A stretch of DNA of 64,000 nt from Allomuricauda sp. M10 (GTDB lineage: Bacteria > Bacteroidota > Bacteroidia > Flavobacteriales > Flavobacteriaceae): the NCBI RefSeq assembly GCF_020782875.1, contig NZ_JAJGBN010000004.1, positions 248,001 to 312,000 of the forward strand, written 5' to 3'. Position numbers and translations under genes: made by a program. The notes under the pieces are model-generated. The model was not told the origin of the DNA. It worked only from the letters and a program-made list of their open reading frames with translations, and did no database searches. Below are positions 1 to 8,484 of this stretch, piece by piece (position 1 is the first letter of the stretch; each line of letters starts with the position of its first letter).

Positions 1-76
1 CGTTTAGAAAATTAATAATGGGAAGTCTCTATCCGATAACGTCCGCAAAATAATAAAATTATGGCAAAGTCTGCCG

Positions 77-364
77 TTATAAGGAAATTACACCCTCTAC
101 AATGGCCACTTCCTTGTACTTGGCGATCACTTCATCGGGATCCTTCAAATTTACGGTAATGGAAAGACTGGTATAGGTTCCTTTTTTGGATTGTTTGGAT
201 TCGATGACAGCCCCGGTATTATTAAAAATTTCATGTATCTGGGCAATGCGATCCTCATCGGTCGGAACAATAAATTTGTATAGATAATCAGAGGGCCAAA
301 CGGTGTTTTCCAAGAGTTGCTCCCTCAACCTTTCGTAAAATTCATCCGTGCTATCCTTCTCCAT
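77..364 (-). CDS. DUF493 (YbeD-like) family protein
   Basis: This encodes a 95-residue protein matching the small DUF493/YbeD family, an ACT-like alpha/beta fold of about 90 residues thought to be regulatory; no reaction is known. The core carries the family pattern in which FIVP near residue 31 is followed by a helix and the strand segment YTSLSITV near residue 63. The ATG at 364 was chosen because the longer open frame, to 613, would run through the divergent ATPase gene. The gene is divergent from that ATPase with only 88 bases between their starts, so the two promoters share a short region. Length fits the family. Confidence 0.85.
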   Translation of the reverse strand: MEKDSTDEFYERLREQLLENTVWPSDYLYKFIVPTDEDRIAQIHEIFNNTGAVIESKQSKKGTYTSLSITVNLKDPDEVIAKYKEVAIVEGVISL

Positions 365-452
365 GCCCTTATTTTTTACAAATATAGGGTTTACCCAACA
401 ATTTTTTTTCCTTGGGGCTATTTCATTACTTTGTACCATCAAATTAAGATGT

Positions 453-1016
453 TTGGGCAAGAATAAGGTTGTAATCACTGGTGCGCCGGGAACCGGTAAG
501 ACTTCCATCGTGAACGGATTGGAACAAAAGGGCTTCCATTGTTTCCATGAAATTATTCGCGATATGACCTCCAAAGCAAAGAAAGAAGGTAATTCCAATG
601 AATTTGTGAGCAACCCTTTGGTTTTTGTGGAAGATGCCCATCAGTTCAATATGGACTTGCTCCTTGGCCGTACCGCCCATTACAAACAATCGTTAAAAAC
701 CAACGTACCCATCAGTTTTTTTGATCGTGGCATACCGGATGTGCTGGCCTATATGGATTTCTTTGGACAAGTATATGACGAAGAATTCATGGCTTACTGC
801 GAGATCCATCGCTATGATTCCGTGTTCATTGTTCCCCCGTGGGAAGAAATCTATATTTCGGACAACGAACGGTTGGAATCTTTCGAAGAAGCGGAAAAAA
901 TACATTTGGCCCTAATGGCCACTTACTCCCAATTTGGCTATAACCCCATTGAAGTGCCAAAAGATGAAGTCCCCAAGCGGATTGATTTTATTTTGGAAAC
1001 ACTTAATACCATGTAG
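453..1016 (+). CDS. AAA ATPase, NadR/Ttd14-like P-loop protein
   Basis: This encodes a P-loop NTPase of about 187 residues. The Walker A motif GAPGTGKTS lies at residues 10-18 if the TTG at 453 is the start, and an acidic DRG segment follows in the middle. These features fit the AAA_28 / NadR-Ttd14-like group, whose members are annotated only as ATP-binding proteins; the substrate is unknown. No ATG lies in a sensible place: the in-frame ATG at 348 would overlap the start of the divergent DUF493 gene and give a non-homologous N-terminus. TTG is therefore my choice, with moderate certainty. The TAG stop overlaps the GTG of recQ by one base, which suggests translational coupling. Confidence 0.72.
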   Translation: MGKNKVVITGAPGTGKTSIVNGLEQKGFHCFHEIIRDMTSKAKKEGNSNEFVSNPLVFVEDAHQFNMDLLLGRTAHYKQSLKTNVPISFFDRGIPDVLAYMDFFGQVYDEEFMAYCEIHRYDSVFIVPPWEEIYISDNERLESFEEAEKIHLALMATYSQFGYNPIEVPKDEVPKRIDFILETLNTM

Positions 1017-2908
1017 TGCAAAAGAATACCAAAGTCATTTTACAGGAATACTGGGGGCATAATAATTTTAGGGGTTCCCAGCAAACCATCATTGATTCGG
1101 TTCTTTCCGGAAAAGATGTATTGGCCTTGATGCCCACAGGTGGTGGCAAATCCATTTGCTATCAAGTGCCCGCCATGGCCAAAGAGGGTCTTTGTATTGT
1201 GGTCTCGCCTCTTGTAGCATTGATCCAAGACCAAGTATCCCAATTAAAAAAGAAGGGTATCAAAGCCATTTCACTTACTGGCGGCATCCCATTTGACGAA
1301 CTCAATGACCTCTTGGACAATTGCCTGTTCGGAAACTATAAATTTCTGTATCTATCCCCTGAAAGACTGCAACAAAGCTTGGTTCAGGAGCGGATCCAGG
1401 AAATGGACGTGAACCTGATCGCCATTGATGAGGCACACTGTATCTCCCAATGGGGCAATGATTTTAGGCCTGCGTATTTAAGTTGTTCCATTCTGAGGGA
1501 ATTATTGCCGAACATACCCATTATTGCCCTGACTGCGACAGCTACTCCTAGGGTTGTGGATGATATTCTTGAGAACCTGAAACTAGAAAACGCCCAAATT
1601 TTCAAGGATTCCTTCACTCGCCCCAATATTATCTTTAGGGTAAAACGTACCGAAGACAAGCTGTTTCAACTCAAAAAATATGTGGGCAAAATTTCAGGAA
1701 GCACCATTGTCTATGTACGTTCCCGAAAAATGTCCGTTTCGCTTTCCAAGTTTTTGAATGAGAATGGATTTTCGGCCACCTTTTTTCATGGGGGAATAAC
1801 CAAATCCGAAAAGTCGGAAAAACTCAACCTTTGGTTGAACGGGGATATCCGGATCATTGTAGCCACCAATGCCTTTGGGATGGGAGTGGACAAACCAGAT
1901 GTTCGATTGGTCGTCCATTTTCAAATTCCGGACAGTTTGGAAAGCTATTACCAAGAGGCCGGACGGGCCGGAAGGGATGGTCAACCTTCGGTAGCTTTGA
2001 TGTTGACTTCGTTGGAAGACAAACAGCGTGCAGAACAACAATTTTTGTCCTCATTGCCCGATGTGTCCATCGTGAAAAAAATCTACTCCAAACTGAATAC
2101 TTTTTTCCAGATTTCATACGGCGAATGGGTGGAGGAACCTTTATCCCTCCAATTCAATGAATTTTGCAAGCGATATGATTTAGAACCCAATCTGGCCTTC
2201 AATGCACTGCGCACGTTGGACCAGAATTCTGTGTTGACCATTTCGGAGAACTTCAAGGAGAAAAATATGCTCCAATTTGTGGCATCCAAAGCAGGAATCT
2301 TTGAATATTTGGACCGAAACCGCACTGCGGCGCCGATAATTCAGACCATTTTGCGTACTTATGGTGGCATAACAGATTACGGCACCAAAATAGACCTTCA
2401 CCTCCTTTCAAAAAAAACAGGTGTTGGAGAAGGTAAACTGAAAAAGCTTTTGGTCCAGTTGAAGGAAGATGGTATGGTGGAATATCAGCACAGCACCAGT
2501 GATTTGGAAATCACATTTTTGGTCCCGAGAGAAGATGACCATACCATAAATCCTTTTGCCAATAAAATAAAGGACTTCAACCACATCAAACTAAACAATA
2601 TGAATGCCATGCTGGGTTATGTTGACAATGCTACCCAATGCCGCAGTGTTTATTTGATGGATTATTTTGGAGAAAAATCAGCAGAAAAATGTGGTACGTG
2701 CGATATTTGCACCAAGAATTCCAAAAAGGCATCCTTTCCCAATCTGGAAGGTAAAATTTTGGAACTCCTTTCCTTAGCTCCACATACCTCCAGACAATTG
2801 GAAAAAGTAACCGGGGCAGACGAAAAGGAACTTTTAAAAACCTTACAGGGATTACTTGAAGATGAAGTGATCACTCTAAATTTCAGAAATGAGTATATTA
2901 AAAAATAG
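1016..2908 (+). CDS. recQ: ATP-dependent DNA helicase RecQ
   Basis: This 630-residue protein is a superfamily 2 DNA helicase of the RecQ family, which unwinds DNA 3' to 5' in recombination repair. Walker A TGGGKS is at residues 41-46 and the DEAH box at 138-141, within the RecQ signature DEAHCISQWG. The helicase C-terminal motif with QEAGRAGRDG follows, then the RecQ zinc-binding cysteines (Cys, then a CGTCDIC cluster near 560). The C-terminal 60 residues look like a short winged-helix or HRDC-replacement segment rather than a classical HRDC domain. GTG at 1016 is the start, overlapping the preceding stop. The 3' end overlaps fmt by 20 bases. Confidence 0.95.
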   Translation: MQKNTKVILQEYWGHNNFRGSQQTIIDSVLSGKDVLALMPTGGGKSICYQVPAMAKEGLCIVVSPLVALIQDQVSQLKKKGIKAISLTGGIPFDELNDLLDNCLFGNYKFLYLSPERLQQSLVQERIQEMDVNLIAIDEAHCISQWGNDFRPAYLSCSILRELLPNIPIIALTATATPRVVDDILENLKLENAQIFKDSFTRPNIIFRVKRTEDKLFQLKKYVGKISGSTIVYVRSRKMSVSLSKFLNENGFSATFFHGGITKSEKSEKLNLWLNGDIRIIVATNAFGMGVDKPDVRLVVHFQIPDSLESYYQEAGRAGRDGQPSVALMLTSLEDKQRAEQQFLSSLPDVSIVKKIYSKLNTFFQISYGEWVEEPLSLQFNEFCKRYDLEPNLAFNALRTLDQNSVLTISENFKEKNMLQFVASKAGIFEYLDRNRTAAPIIQTILRTYGGITDYGTKIDLHLLSKKTGVGEGKLKKLLVQLKEDGMVEYQHSTSDLEITFLVPREDDHTINPFANKIKDFNHIKLNNMNAMLGYVDNATQCRSVYLMDYFGEKSAEKCGTCDICTKNSKKASFPNLEGKILELLSLAPHTSRQLEKVTGADEKELLKTLQGLLEDEVITLNFRNEYIKK

Positions 2909-3851
2909 TCCACTTCGCATTGTATTTATGGGAACCCCAGACTTTGCAGTGGGCAGTCTAAAACATATTTTGGAAGCCGGTCTAAATGTGGTCGGGGTTA
3001 TCACAGCACCAGACCGTCCGGCCGGTCGTGGGCAAAAATTGCAGGAATCTGCGGTAAAGCAATTTGCACTTCAACATGACTTAAAAATATTGCAACCCAC
3101 CAATCTTAAGGATGCGGAATTCTTGAAAGCATTGGAGGTTCTTCAGGCCAACCTTCAAGTTGTTGTGGCTTTTAGGATGTTGCCCAAAGAGGTTTGGCAA
3201 ATGCCGGCGTATGGCACTTTTAATCTGCATGCCTCCCTCCTTCCCCAATACCGTGGCGCGGCCCCAATCAATTGGGCCATCATCAATGGGGAAACCGAGA
3301 CTGGAGTAACCACTTTCTTTATTGATGAAAAAATTGATACGGGGAACATTATTCTTCAACAAAAGGAAATAATTCATCCCGAAGACAATGTGGGAGATTT
3401 ACACGACCGATTGATGGAAACGGGAGCCAAACTAGTGGTGGAAACCTGCAAACTAATTGAAAAGGGCAACGTAGAACTAAAAGCCCAAAAAGATGCCCCG
3501 GAACTTAAACCCGCTCCTAAAATTCACAAAGAAACTTGTGAAATAGATTGGTCCACTAGCCTTGAAACCATTTACAACCATATAAGAGGACTTAGTCCGT
3601 ACCCTGGAGCTTGGACAACCATGGTACAAGGAGACAAGGAGGAGCAGATCAAGATTTTTGCCACCAAGATGGAAGTTGGAAAACACCACTACAACGTTGG
3701 AACACTGGTATTGGACAAAAAATCCATCAAAGTGGCTGTCCAAAATGGTTTCATTCTTCTTCTGGAATTGCAACTACCCGGTAAACGCAGGATGAAAGTG
3801 AACGAGGTTTTGAACGGATTAAAGCTGGAGGAAGGCGCCTATCTTCGCTAA
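2889..3851 (+). CDS. fmt: methionyl-tRNA formyltransferase
   Basis: This 320-residue enzyme transfers a formyl group from 10-formyl-tetrahydrofolate to initiator Met-tRNA. The N-terminal domain opens with the family motif RIVFMGTPDFA, and the catalytic triad is visible as Asn112, His114 (NLHASLLPQYRG) and Asp150. The C-terminal OB-like domain begins near residue 210. The ATG at 2889 lies inside the last codons of recQ, giving a 20-base overlap; a shorter start near the RIVF motif is not needed. The recQ-fmt pairing is a compact operon, with HU downstream under its own promoter. Length and motifs are standard. Confidence 0.95.
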   Translation: MSILKNSPLRIVFMGTPDFAVGSLKHILEAGLNVVGVITAPDRPAGRGQKLQESAVKQFALQHDLKILQPTNLKDAEFLKALEVLQANLQVVVAFRMLPKEVWQMPAYGTFNLHASLLPQYRGAAPINWAIINGETETGVTTFFIDEKIDTGNIILQQKEIIHPEDNVGDLHDRLMETGAKLVVETCKLIEKGNVELKAQKDAPELKPAPKIHKETCEIDWSTSLETIYNHIRGLSPYPGAWTTMVQGDKEEQIKIFATKMEVGKHHYNVGTLVLDKKSIKVAVQNGFILLLELQLPGKRRMKVNEVLNGLKLEEGAYLR

Positions 3852-3954
3852 GCCCTTGCTATAAGTGGGCTGGCAATACCTTGTCATTTTTTTCCGACTT
3901 TATCAACAAACGTTTGAAGTTATCAACAAAAAGCCCGATTTCCCTAGGTTTTAC

Positions 3955-3984
3955 TTGCGTTACTGGCAAATCCGTATAAATTTG
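3955..3984 (+). promoter_or_regulatory. promoter for the HU gene
   Basis: An exact Bacteroidota -7 box TAAATTTG (consensus TAnnTTTG) occupies 3977-3984. A TTG at 3955-3957, 19 bases upstream, is in the expected -33 position. The ATG of the HU gene follows about 45 bases later, after an A/T-rich leader. Confidence 0.8.
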
Positions 3985-4028
3985 TTCAGCATTAAAATTA
4001 TTTTAACAACAATTAATTTAATTCCATT

Positions 4029-4301
4029 ATGAACAAAACAGAATTAATCGATGCTATGGCAGCTGATGCTGGCATCACCAAAGCAGCAGCTAAAAAAGCA
4101 TTGGAATCTTTCTTGGGAAATGTAGAGGGATCACTTAAAAAAGGAAACAGAGTTTCCTTGGTAGGTTTTGGTTCTTGGTCAGTTTCCAAAAGAAGTGCCA
4201 GAGAAGGTAGAAACCCTCAGACTGGTAAGACCATCAAGATTTCTGCCAAGAACGTTGTAAAGTTCAAAGCAGGTGCTGAATTGAGCGGTGCAGTAAACTA
4301 A
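4029..4301 (+). CDS. HU family DNA-binding protein
   Basis: This 90-residue histone-like protein is of the HU/IHF family, which bends and compacts DNA as a dimer. The family signature is visible in the beta-arm region as FGSWSVSKRSAREGRNPQTG, around residues 48-67, with the intercalating proline in RNPQTG. The N-terminal helices are alanine- and lysine-rich. It is a single-gene unit with a canonical promoter 45 bases upstream and a strong terminator 22 bases downstream, as expected for an abundant nucleoid protein. Bacteroidota often carry several HU paralogues, so I give no gene symbol. Confidence 0.95.
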   Translation: MNKTELIDAMAADAGITKAAAKKALESFLGNVEGSLKKGNRVSLVGFGSWSVSKRSAREGRNPQTGKTIKISAKNVVKFKAGAELSGAVN

Positions 4302-4323
4302 TCAATTATTTTTAGAATATATG

Positions 4324-4350
4324 AAAGCACTTCTACGGAAGTGCTTTTTT
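4324..4350 (+). terminator. rho-independent terminator of the HU gene
   Basis: The stem AGCACTTC (4326-4333) pairs with GAAGTGCT (4338-4345) around a TACG tetraloop and continues into a T6 run. Confidence 0.9.
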
Positions 4351-4417
4351 CATTTATAGGGTTTTGGTTTTTTTGGAAATGTTGTATATTATGTTAAATT
4401 TAAAAACAAGAATCCTT

Positions 4418-4984
4418 ATGAAAATGGTGAGCCATCAGCCAAAAAAAGGAAAATTGCTTGTTGCGGAACCTTCGCTTACCGGAGACGTTTCCTTCAACCG
4501 ATCTGTGGTACTTTTGGCAGAGCATAATCAAGAGGGTTCCGTTGGGTTTATCCTAAACAAACCTTTGGATTACAGCATCTGTGATCTGGTTACCGAAATC
4601 AAAATACCTTTTCAAGTTTTCAATGGAGGTCCAGTAGAACAGGACAATCTTTATTTTATCCATAAAGTGCCCCATCTTATTGAAAACAGCGTGGAGATTT
4701 CAGATGGTATTTTTTGGGGCGGTGATTTTGAAACTACCGTAGAACTCATCAATAATGAAATCATTACCGAACAGGATATCCGTTTCTTTTTGGGGTATTC
4801 CGGGTGGGGCTCACAGCAACTGGACCAAGAACTTTCGTCCAAATCGTGGGTGGTGGTGCAAAATGAATACGAAAGTGGGATTCTCGAAAAATCCTCCATC
4901 GCTTTCTGGAAAGAAAAAATGGTGGAACTTGGGGGCGACTATCTTTTGTGGTCCAATGCCCCTGAAAACCCTTCCCTTAACTAG
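4418..4984 (+). CDS. YqgE/AlgH family protein
   Basis: This 188-residue protein is a clear member of the YqgE/AlgH (DUF179) family. It shows the opening KGKLLVAEPSL, then SVVLLAEHNQEGSVGFILNKP, then VFNGGPVEQDNLYFIH. The molecular role is not established; AlgH was first linked to alginate regulation. I chose the ATG at 4418 because it gives the usual family length and places the conserved KGKLLVA motif near the N-terminus; an upstream ATG at 4364 would add a non-conserved segment. The 3' end overlaps the convergent class IV aminotransferase gene by eight bases, so the two transcripts are antisense at their ends. Confidence 0.9.
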   Translation: MKMVSHQPKKGKLLVAEPSLTGDVSFNRSVVLLAEHNQEGSVGFILNKPLDYSICDLVTEIKIPFQVFNGGPVEQDNLYFIHKVPHLIENSVEISDGIFWGGDFETTVELINNEIITEQDIRFFLGYSGWGSQQLDQELSSKSWVVVQNEYESGILEKSSIAFWKEKMVELGGDYLLWSNAPENPSLN

Positions 4985-5831
4985 TTTGGGTCAACCTTGC
5001 TTTGGCGTTCAGTTTTCCAACCAAACTTTTAGCCACTTCGCATCCAAATTCCTTTTTACGGTACTTTGTGATAGGCTGTATGCCCTGAATACTATTGGTG
5101 ATGAACAATTCATCCGCTTTTTGCAGTTCAAAAGGTGAAATGGAGGCTTCCAACAGTTCCAGTTCTTCGCTAGAAGCAATAATTTCCATTACTTTTTTAC
5201 GGATGATGCCATCCAAACAACCATCGGAAAGAGGTGCGGTCTTGATCTGTTTGCCGTTCACCACAAAAAGATTCCCGTTTATGGCCTCCACAACCTGCTT
5301 TTCAGTATTCACCAAAAGGCAATTGGCATAGCCGTTTTCCTTTGCAAATACACTGGCGACCACATGCAAAGCCTTGTTAGTGGTTTTAAGATTGGACAAC
5401 ATGTCCTTGTTTACATAAAAATCCTTGAAGAGTTCCACCTCATAAGGACTTTCATTTACCAAATAAAAGGGAGACTCCAAAGCCGAAGTTTCGATTACAA
5501 AAGATACTTCATTGGTAGCCGGGGTGTATAACCCACCGCCATTTCGGAAAACGGTAAGGCGAACCCTGGCCGCGCCAGATTCAAGATCATTGGCAGCAAT
5601 GGTTTTCTTGATTTCTTCCTCCAAATACTCCAAAGTAAAGCTCATGGGTATTTCCATACGAAGGATACGCATGGAGGCCATCAACCTAAAATAGTGGTCT
5701 TCCCAAAAAAAGAGGGTTCCGTTTACACACCGAAGGGTTTCAAAAAGGGCATCGCCAAACTTCAGCCCCCTATTATTGGCTGTCAATAATTCCTTGTCCC
5801 TGGGAAAAAGTGTACCGTTGAAATTAATCAT
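4977..5831 (-). CDS. class IV aminotransferase (PabC/IlvE-like)
   Basis: This 284-residue PLP enzyme is of fold type IV: branched-chain aminotransferase, D-amino-acid aminotransferase or 4-amino-4-deoxychorismate lyase. The PLP lysine is probably Lys149 in NLKTTN, a context resembling the LKxxN of PabC, and the conserved Glu182 sits in EAINGNLF. The N-terminus has the family pattern RGLKFGDALFETLR. A PabC-like role making p-aminobenzoate for folate is plausible from length and the lysine context, but amino-acid transamination cannot be excluded. It is convergent with and slightly overlaps the yqgE-like gene. A hairpin and U-run lie immediately before its start codon. Confidence 0.85.
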   Translation of the reverse strand: MINFNGTLFPRDKELLTANNRGLKFGDALFETLRCVNGTLFFWEDHYFRLMASMRILRMEIPMSFTLEYLEEEIKKTIAANDLESGAARVRLTVFRNGGGLYTPATNEVSFVIETSALESPFYLVNESPYEVELFKDFYVNKDMLSNLKTTNKALHVVASVFAKENGYANCLLVNTEKQVVEAINGNLFVVNGKQIKTAPLSDGCLDGIIRKKVMEIIASSEELELLEASISPFELQKADELFITNSIQGIQPITKYRKKEFGCEVAKSLVGKLNAKARLTQTS

Positions 5832-5857
5832 AAAAAAGTCCCGAATTTATCGGGACC
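5832..5857 (-). terminator. hairpin plus U-run abutting the aminotransferase start
   Basis: On the minus strand GTCCCGA (5850-5856 reversed) pairs with TCGGGAC (5838-5844) across a five-base loop. T6 then runs directly into the ATG at 5831. It can act as a terminator for the START-domain gene upstream, and it also forms the 5' leader of the aminotransferase mRNA. Confidence 0.65.
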
Positions 5858-5864
5858 AAATATA
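5857..5864 (-). promoter_or_regulatory. -7 box for the class IV aminotransferase
   Basis: The minus-strand sequence TATATTTG is an exact TAnnTTTG box. Transcription would start about 5-7 bases downstream, inside the hairpin, giving a leader of roughly 20 bases. No clear TTG -33 element was found. Confidence 0.65.
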
Positions 5865-5884
5865 CGGCATCCTTTAGAATCGTT

Positions 5885-6268
5885 CTATTTGGAACCCAAA
5901 ACCTGTTTTAGATCGGAAATTTGGTTTTCCCATAACATTTTGGCTTCGTCCACTTCGTCTTCCTCAGCAAAATCGGTGATGAACAAAGAAACATCCTTTG
6001 TGATCTCATCGACTATGATTCGCATTTCAAAAAAAGAATTGTCCTCATTCTCGGTCCAAGCGAATTTCACGAACTCCTCACTTTTACGTTTGAGCATTTT
6101 CGCCCTTTCCTCTGAATCGTTCCATATAAAAGTGAAGGTTTCGCCACGTGAATTTACGTTATCGGCGTACCATTCTGATAATCCTGAAGGGGTGGAAATA
6201 TATTGGTAAAGTAACTGAGGTGAAGCATGGATCACAAACTCCATTTCAAATTTAACCTTATCATTCAT
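5885..6268 (-). CDS. START-like / SRPBCC domain protein
   Basis: This 127-residue protein resembles the START-like (SRPBCC, AHSA1-type) domain proteins of Bacteroidetes. The N-terminus carries the hallmark FEMEFVIHASPQLLYQYIS, then LSEWYADNV, typical of the helix-grip fold. No enzymatic residues can be assigned; these domains bind hydrophobic ligands or partner proteins, and the ligand here is unknown. It is a single gene on the minus strand, followed by the aminotransferase after 53 bases that contain a promoter and a hairpin. Confidence is high for the fold and low for the function. Confidence 0.85.
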   Translation of the reverse strand: MNDKVKFEMEFVIHASPQLLYQYISTPSGLSEWYADNVNSRGETFTFIWNDSEERAKMLKRKSEEFVKFAWTENEDNSFFEMRIIVDEITKDVSLFITDFAEEDEVDEAKMLWENQISDLKQVLGSK

Positions 6269-6354
6269 GTAGCATTCGATTTATCCTTTTCAACATTTGA
6301 TATAGTTTGGGAAGATAAAAAAATAAATGTCAAATAATAAATTAATCCCGAATT

Positions 6355-6385
6355 TTGATTCAGCAAAAATTAAACTATATATTTG
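6355..6385 (+). promoter_or_regulatory. promoter for tRNA-Met
   Basis: TATATTTG at 6378-6385 is an exact TAnnTTTG box. TTG at 6355-6357 lies 20 bases upstream, giving the full Bacteroidota promoter layout. The tRNA begins 20 bases after the box. Confidence 0.85.
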
Positions 6386-6405
6386 CACCCGCTTAACAAA
6401 ACCAT

Positions 6406-6479
6406 GGCGAGGTAGCTCAGCTGGTTAGAGCGTCGGATTCATAACCCGGAGGCCGGGGGTTCAAGTCCCCCTCTCGCTA
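6406..6479 (+). tRNA. tRNA-Met (CAT anticodon)
   Basis: A 74-base cloverleaf can be drawn. The 7-bp acceptor stem (GGCGAGG with TCTCGCT) has two G-U pairs. The D-arm GCTC/GAGC, the anticodon loop TTCATAA and the T-arm GGGGG/CCCCC with TTCAAGT follow. The CCA end is not fully encoded. A CAT anticodon could also be the Ile2 tRNA that is modified at C34; the overall sequence is closer to an elongator Met tRNA of this phylum, as far as I recall. Confidence 0.88.
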
Positions 6480-6482
6480 CAG

Positions 6483-6513
6483 AAAAAGACCATCAATTTG
6501 ATGGTCTTTTTTT
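6483..6513 (+). terminator. terminator after tRNA-Met
   Basis: GACCATC (6488-6494) pairs with GATGGTC (6500-6506), extended by A-T pairs, and is followed by T7. Confidence 0.9.
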
Positions 6514-6561
6514 ATTCCACATAGTCCAAAAATCCGGTTTTACCCTTAAATTTAGGGTACT

Positions 6562-8484
6562 ATGAAAAATACCATTTCTGAACGCGTTGCGGACTTTTTG
6601 AAAAACTACCCGCCATTCAATTCACTGGACAACAAACAGTTGGATGAACTTTCCCTACAGGTGACCATTATTCACAAAGAGAGCAATAGCGTGGTTTTTA
6701 GCGAAAAGGAAGAACCCCATGCCTATTTTTATGTGGTGAACAAAGGGGCCATAGCCCTGACCAAAAAAGGATCCAGTCAAATTTTGGACATCTGTGATGA
6801 AGGTGATGTGTTTGGGCTCCGCCCCTTACTGGCACAAGAAAGTTATAAATTGGAAGCCAAAGCCTATGAAGAAACCATTCTTTATGCGGTTCCCATCAAG
6901 GATTTTAAGCCATTAGCTTTGGAAAACAAGCGCGTCGGGAATTTTTTGATCGAAAGTTTTGCCTCCAATACCCGTAACCCCTACTCCATCAAACACCGTG
7001 GAAAGCTCTATGGGGTCACGGCGAATACTACCGAAAATAACCCCAGCACTAAAATATTGGACCTTCAACCGGTGCGGTATTCCACTGACCTGGTCACGTG
7101 TACAGAAGGCACTAAGATCAAAACCGTGGCCACTACCATGGCCAAACACAATGTGAGCAGTATTCTGGTGCTGAATGGCGATTTACCTCTGGGCATTATT
7201 ACCGATAAGGACCTTCGGCAGAAAGTAGCTACGGGACTTTTTCCCATTACAGGCAGCGCCAAATCCATCATGTCGTCTCCAGTCATCACCTATCCAAAAG
7301 AATTAACGGTAGCCCAAGCACAAATGGCCATGATGAAAAGCAATATCAGTCATTTGGTGCTTACCGAAGATGGCACAGCGGATGCCAAAGCCGTTGGAAT
7401 CCTTTCCAAACACGATGTAATGTTGGCCTTGGGAAATAACCCTGCTGTTTTGCTTCGGGCCATTAAAAGGGCCACCGATTCCAAAAGGTTACGCAGCATT
7501 AGGCATGGAATCATGACCCTTTTGCAAGGCTATTTGGAGCAGAACATCCCCATTGGATTGGTGTCCAAGATCATATCCGAACTTAATGATGCCTCCACCA
7601 AACGTATTATTGAAATCACTTTGGATAGCATGGAAGTAAAACCTCCCGTTAACTTCACATGGCTGACCTTGGGGAGTCAAGGACGTGGAGAACAATTATT
7701 GAACACAGATCAGGACAACGCTATTCTTTTTGAAGACGTTCCTGAAGAAAAACTGGAAGAAACCCGTACTTATTTTCTAGAGCTCGGATCTAAAATTTCA
7801 CAGGAACTCAACACCGTTGGGTTTGAATATTGCCCCGCGGATATGATGGCATCCAACCCCTCATGGTGTCATAGTTTGAGTGAATGGAAAGACGTTACCT
7901 CCCACTGGATCAACAATCCCGGGCCGGAGGAAATACTGCTTTCCTCCATTTTCTTCGATTATAATGTCACCTATGGAAGTAAGGCATTGGCCGATGAGTT
8001 ATCGCACAGCATTTTTGATCATGCCAGAAGATATCCTCAATTTTTGACGCATTTGGCCAGCGGTGCCATGCAAAATCCCTCCCCTTCTGGGTTTTTCAGA
8101 GATTTTTTGGTAGAACAGGACGGGGAACACAAGGATTTTTTCGATTTAAAACTTCGCGCATTGATGCCCATAATCGATGCGGCAAGGGTTTTGATCCTGT
8201 CCCATTCCATAAAATCCATCAACAATACAGCGGAGCGATACGAGAAATTGGCAGAATTGGAACCGAACAACCGAGAACTCTTTTTGGCGTGCTCCTATGC
8301 CAGCAAGGCCTTGTTGAAGTTCAGGACTCGCCAAGGTTTGTTGCACAACGATTCCGGTAGGTTCATCGCTTTGGACCAACTGAACAAGGAAGAAAAAATT
8401 AAATTGAAACGGACTTTTAAGACCATTAAAGAAATTCAATCTTTGATTGAAATCCGGTTCCAAGTTAAAAACCTGTTGCGCTGA
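6562..8484 (+). CDS. cNMP-binding / CBS / DUF294 nucleotidyltransferase-like protein
   Basis: This 640-residue cytosolic regulator has four modules in order: a cyclic-nucleotide-binding-like beta-roll (about 15-130), two CBS motifs (about 160-290), a DUF294 nucleotidyltransferase-fold domain with LGSQGRGEQ near residue 371 and DQD shortly after, and a DUF294 C-terminal helical domain. Family members resemble GlnD-type nucleotidyltransferases but their substrate is unknown. It is coupled by a one-base stop/start overlap (TGATG) to a DEDDh exonuclease. This pair is commonly found beside acetate symporter and acs genes, as here, so a role in sensing energy or adenylate state during acetate growth is a reasonable inference. 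Confidence 0.88.
   Translation: MKNTISERVADFLKNYPPFNSLDNKQLDELSLQVTIIHKESNSVVFSEKEEPHAYFYVVNKGAIALTKKGSSQILDICDEGDVFGLRPLLAQESYKLEAKAYEETILYAVPIKDFKPLALENKRVGNFLIESFASNTRNPYSIKHRGKLYGVTANTTENNPSTKILDLQPVRYSTDLVTCTEGTKIKTVATTMAKHNVSSILVLNGDLPLGIITDKDLRQKVATGLFPITGSAKSIMSSPVITYPKELTVAQAQMAMMKSNISHLVLTEDGTADAKAVGILSKHDVMLALGNNPAVLLRAIKRATDSKRLRSIRHGIMTLLQGYLEQNIPIGLVSKIISELNDASTKRIIEITLDSMEVKPPVNFTWLTLGSQGRGEQLLNTDQDNAILFEDVPEEKLEETRTYFLELGSKISQELNTVGFEYCPADMMASNPSWCHSLSEWKDVTSHWINNPGPEEILLSSIFFDYNVTYGSKALADELSHSIFDHARRYPQFLTHLASGAMQNPSPSGFFRDFLVEQDGEHKDFFDLKLRALMPIIDAARVLILSHSIKSINNTAERYEKLAELEPNNRELFLACSYASKALLKFRTRQGLLHNDSGRFIALDQLNKEEKIKLKRTFKTIKEIQSLIEIRFQVKNLLR

Noticed and set aside
348..1016. 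ATG at 348 as the start of the NadR-like ATPase
   Set aside because: It would overlap the start of the divergent DUF493 gene and add 35 residues unlike the family; TTG at 453 fits better.
3852..3900. AGCCC/GGGCT inverted repeat after fmt as a terminator
   Set aside because: The T-run is more than 20 bases away from the stem, and the stem is only five base pairs.
6562..8484. DUF294 domain as the missing CD-NTase for the STING-like protein
   Set aside because: It has GSxGRGE and DxD motifs but the surrounding fold and partners are those of the DUF294/GlnD-like family, and it lies 35 kb away in the acetate locus.
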